From Patescibacteria group bacterium UBA6102 (lineage in GTDB: Bacteria; Patescibacteriota; Minisyncoccia; Minisyncoccales; UBA5738): a DNA stretch of 6,688 nucleotides. The stretch spans positions 1 to 6,688 of the forward strand of contig DIWQ01000011.1 in the NCBI GenBank assembly GCA_002423555.1, in the 5' to 3' direction. Positions 5,033 to 6,688 of the stretch are shown here, piece after piece. The notes under the pieces were generated by a model. That model did not search any database. It had not been told where the DNA came from and saw nothing but the letters and a program-made list of their open reading frames with translations. Within the stretch, counting starts at the first letter, position 1. Each line of letters opens with the position of its first letter. Position numbers and translations under genes: made by a program.

Positions 5033-5095
5033 AGGGTCTAACCGCTCGCGATTATCCCTCGGATTATCTCGGGACAAGCGCGAGGGATAGACCCT
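5033..5095. repeat. Dispersed palindromic repeat, copy 4, with enlarged apical loop
   Basis: Outer arms AGGGTCTA (5033-5040) and TAGACCCT (5088-5095) pair, with the A5041/A5087 mismatch, a bulged G5044, and CTCGCG (5045-5050) paired with CGCGAG (5079-5084). This is the copy 2 architecture. Instead of a 4-nt loop it has 28 nt (5051-5078), which can fold into a smaller hairpin through TCCC (5055-5058) and GGGA (5071-5074). It begins 20 bases after copy 3 and ends 26 bases from the glutamine synthetase stop, so glnA transcripts would run into it first and copy 3 next. Confidence 0.82.
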
Positions 5096-5121
5096 CAAAA
5101 TACAATCCCCCGCAAAATACG

Positions 5122-6516
5122 CTAAACACCGTAATAGAGTTCAAATTCCGCGGGCGTCGGCTTGAGGCGGCAGAAATCGCATTCATTTTTTTTGAAACTT
5201 ATCCAGCAGTCAATCAGGGACGCGCCGAACACGCCGCCGGCGAGCAAATACTCGTGATCTGTTTCCAGCGCCGCCAGCGATTCTTCCAGCGAGGCCGGCA
5301 CCTGAGGGATGCCGCCGTTGTTTTTGTAGATATCGCCGTTGGCGGGCTCTCCCGGATCGGTTTTGTTTTTGATGCCGTCAATGCCGGCCATCAACATTGC
5401 CGCGAATGCCAGATAGGGATTGCCGGATGCGTCGGGCGGGCGAAACTCAATTCTTTTGGCCGACGGAGAATTGTCATACATCGGCACGCGGATTGCCGCG
5501 GAACGATTGCGCGCCGAATAGGCAAGATTGGTCGGCGCTTCAAATCCGGGCACCAGCCGTTTGTAGGAATTGGTCGTCGGCGCGCAGAACGCCATCAGCG
5601 ATCTTCCGTGCGCCAGCAATCCGCCGATGAACCAAAGTGCGGTTTGGCTCAAACCGGCATAGCCATTTTGATCAAAAAATAAATTTTTTCCGTTTTTCCA
5701 AAGAGAAATATGGGTGTGCATTCCCGAACCGTTATCGCCGAACAGCGGCTTGGGCATAAAAGTGGCGGTTTTACCGAAACGATGCGCGACATTTTTGACC
5801 GCGTATTTGAACATCATTATTTTGTCGGCTTGCGCGGCCGGCGTGTCATACTTAATGTCAATTTCGGCCTGTCCGGCGGTGGCGACTTCGTGATGCTCTT
5901 TTTCCACTTCAATGCCGAGTTGTTGCAATTCGGCGACCATTTCGCGGCGGATATCCATTGTTTGATCGGCGGGCGCCATGGGAAAATAACCTTCCTTGTT
6001 GCGGATTTTATGCCCCGAACCGGCGCCTTCGCCGCCGGGCCAATTCGCTTCGCCGGATTCAATTTGGTAAAATGCGCGGTTTTGTTCATTGGCGAATTCA
6101 ACGCGATCAAAAATGAAAAATTCCGCTTCCGGGCCAAAATAGGCCGCATCGGCGGTGCCGCTTTCTTTCAAAAACTTTTCCGCGGCTTGGGCGATTGTCC
6201 GCGGGTCTTTTTCAAAACGGGTTTTTGATTCCGGGTCGCAGACATCGCAAATCAAACCGCCGACCGGTTCTTTGCCGAAGCGATCAACGGCAAAAGTCCT
6301 TGCGTCGGGAATCAAGATCATGTCGCTTTCTTCAATGTTTTTGAATCCGCGGATTGACGAGCCGTCAAAGCCGATGCCGCCGGAAAAGATTTTTTCTTCA
6401 AATTGGCCGAGCGGCACGGAAAAATGTTGCCACGCCCCGGGCAAATCGCAAAACCTCAAATCAATCAATCTCACATTTTCTTTTTTGCATTTCTCAACCA
6501 TTTCTTTATGTTCCAC
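5122..6516 (-). CDS. glnA: Type I glutamine synthetase
   Basis: This cytosolic dodecameric enzyme makes glutamine from glutamate, ammonia and ATP. At 464 residues it is full length, and its active-site numbering nearly equals the enterobacterial enzyme: FDGSSI with D51, PEAEFF with E130/E132, HHEVATAGQAEID with E210/E218, GSGMHTH with H267, EAP with E326, NRSAAIR with R338, and RIEFR with E357/R359. The segment around 141-177 (EANWPGGEGAG...GYFPMAP) corresponds to the insertion typical of GSI-beta enzymes. The tyrosine at the adenylylation position, Y397, is kept, but the usual Y-DLPPEE context is replaced by DIYKNNGGIPQV with about four residues lost, so control by GlnE is doubtful. The start is GTG (6516-6514); ATG at Met6 (6501) is the alternative. 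Neither has a Shine-Dalgarno. The stop is TAG, followed by two palindromic repeats. Confidence 0.97.
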   Translation of the reverse strand: MEHKEMVEKCKKENVRLIDLRFCDLPGAWQHFSVPLGQFEEKIFSGGIGFDGSSIRGFKNIEESDMILIPDARTFAVDRFGKEPVGGLICDVCDPESKTRFEKDPRTIAQAAEKFLKESGTADAAYFGPEAEFFIFDRVEFANEQNRAFYQIESGEANWPGGEGAGSGHKIRNKEGYFPMAPADQTMDIRREMVAELQQLGIEVEKEHHEVATAGQAEIDIKYDTPAAQADKIMMFKYAVKNVAHRFGKTATFMPKPLFGDNGSGMHTHISLWKNGKNLFFDQNGYAGLSQTALWFIGGLLAHGRSLMAFCAPTTNSYKRLVPGFEAPTNLAYSARNRSAAIRVPMYDNSPSAKRIEFRPPDASGNPYLAFAAMLMAGIDGIKNKTDPGEPANGDIYKNNGGIPQVPASLEESLAALETDHEYLLAGGVFGASLIDCWISFKKNECDFCRLKPTPAEFELYYGV

Positions 6517-6521
6517 GATAT

Positions 6522-6620
6522 TAAATGTAAAGTTAAAAAATCAAAATGAAAAAAGTTGAATTTCATAATTTTGAATTTTTCAATGTCATTTTAATTTTTG
6601 ATATTTACATTTTTAATTTA
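6522..6620. repeat. AT-rich imperfect long inverted repeat upstream of glutamine synthetase
   Basis: The left half (TAAATGTAAA, then TCAAAATGA) and the right half (TCATTTTAATTTTTGA, then TTTACATTTTTA) are roughly inverted around a centre near 6570. Inside, TTGAA (6556-6560) faces TTCAA. The tract is made of the same short A/T words as 281-320 and 1639-1693. It spans the gap between glutamine synthetase and the gene fragment at 6613, so it must also hold the glnA promoter. Confidence 0.45.
6562..6589 (-). promoter_or_regulatory. Weak promoter candidate for glutamine synthetase
   Basis: On the minus strand ATGACA (6589-6584; 5 of 6 to TTGACA) is followed after 16 bp by TATGAA (6567-6562; 4 of 6 to TATAAT), giving a leader of roughly 40 nt before GTG at 6516. 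The region is so AT-rich that other matches of similar quality are possible. Confidence 0.3.
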
Positions 6621-6688
6621 ACAAAAAATCACCCAATTTCTTGGTGACCTCGTTGTCTTTTTGCGGCACGCCATTGTGCCTTATTGCA
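6613..6688 (-). CDS. Possible 3' end of an upstream gene, product unknown
   Basis: In one minus-strand frame the window edge is open for 24 codons and ends with TAA (6615-6613), reading AIRHNGVPQKDNEVTKKLGD then FLLN. The composition is protein-like, GC content rises sharply relative to the adjacent AT-rich gap, and the strand matches glnA. The piece is too short to assign a family, and another frame or non-coding DNA cannot be excluded. Confidence 0.4.
   Translation of the reverse strand, partial: AIRHNGVPQKDNEVTKKLGDFLLN

Noticed and set aside
364..5095. CRISPR array from the repeated CTCG-rich palindromes
   Set aside because: The copies are far apart, occur in different subtypes, have no uniform spacers, and there are no cas genes.
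5014..6228. Plus-strand open frames (5014-5682 and 5710-6228) under glutamine synthetase
   Set aside because: They overlap an unmistakable glnA coding sequence on the opposite strand and have no protein-family signature.
1..6688. Insertion sequence or transposase gene linked to the repeats
   Set aside because: No transposase-like protein is encoded in any frame; the Y1 transposase link is only a hypothesis to test elsewhere in the genome.

Overview
The window looks like a fragment of a small-genome uncultured bacterium, most likely Patescibacteria/CPR (Parcubacteria-like). The main evidence is the secreted protein at 2500-4113. It has a short N-terminal membrane segment, then a tryptophan/proline-rich stretch (AWNPPEQTPPGGN), then repeated GIGT..P..KLD(I/V) modules, an architecture I associate with that group. 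Other pointers are AT-rich heptameric intergenic filler, mostly SD-less starts, and a second small N-anchored extracytoplasmic protein. Taxonomy is inferred; no rRNA or other marker gene is present.

Layout. (1) 1-277, minus: most of a PadR-type winged-helix regulator, cut by the window edge. (2) 278-512: divergent control region with a palindromic repeat and a good sigma70-type promoter whose -10 lies inside an 8-bp inverted repeat. (3) 513-2361, plus: inositol-3-phosphate synthase (ino1), then a CDP-alcohol phosphatidyltransferase. Together they could make inositol phosphate from glucose-6-phosphate and attach it to CDP-diacylglycerol or a similar CDP-lipid. (4) 2405-2481: hairpin plus a strong bidirectional terminator between converging genes. 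(5) 2500-4113, minus: secreted repeat protein with a DUF1554-like cysteine-rich C-terminus. (6) 4279-4824, minus: membrane-anchored protein with a DUF5666-like domain. (7) 5122-6516, minus: type I glutamine synthetase with a full active site but an altered adenylylation loop. (8) 6613-6688, minus: possible tail of a further gene.

The main feature outside the genes is a family of four intergenic palindromes (364-398, 4171-4209, 4970-5003, 5033-5095). They share outer arms GG(G)TCTA/TAGACC(C), one conserved mismatch in the stem, and inner CTCG/CGAG arms. They fall into two structural subtypes, and one carries an enlarged apical loop. They resemble REP elements mobilised by Y1 transposases, or recurrent terminators. 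No transposase is in the window.

The regulator, ino1 and phosphatidyltransferase form a plausible inositol-phospholipid module. The three minus-strand genes from 2500 to 6516 show no obvious shared function, and palindromic repeats lie in the two gaps between them.
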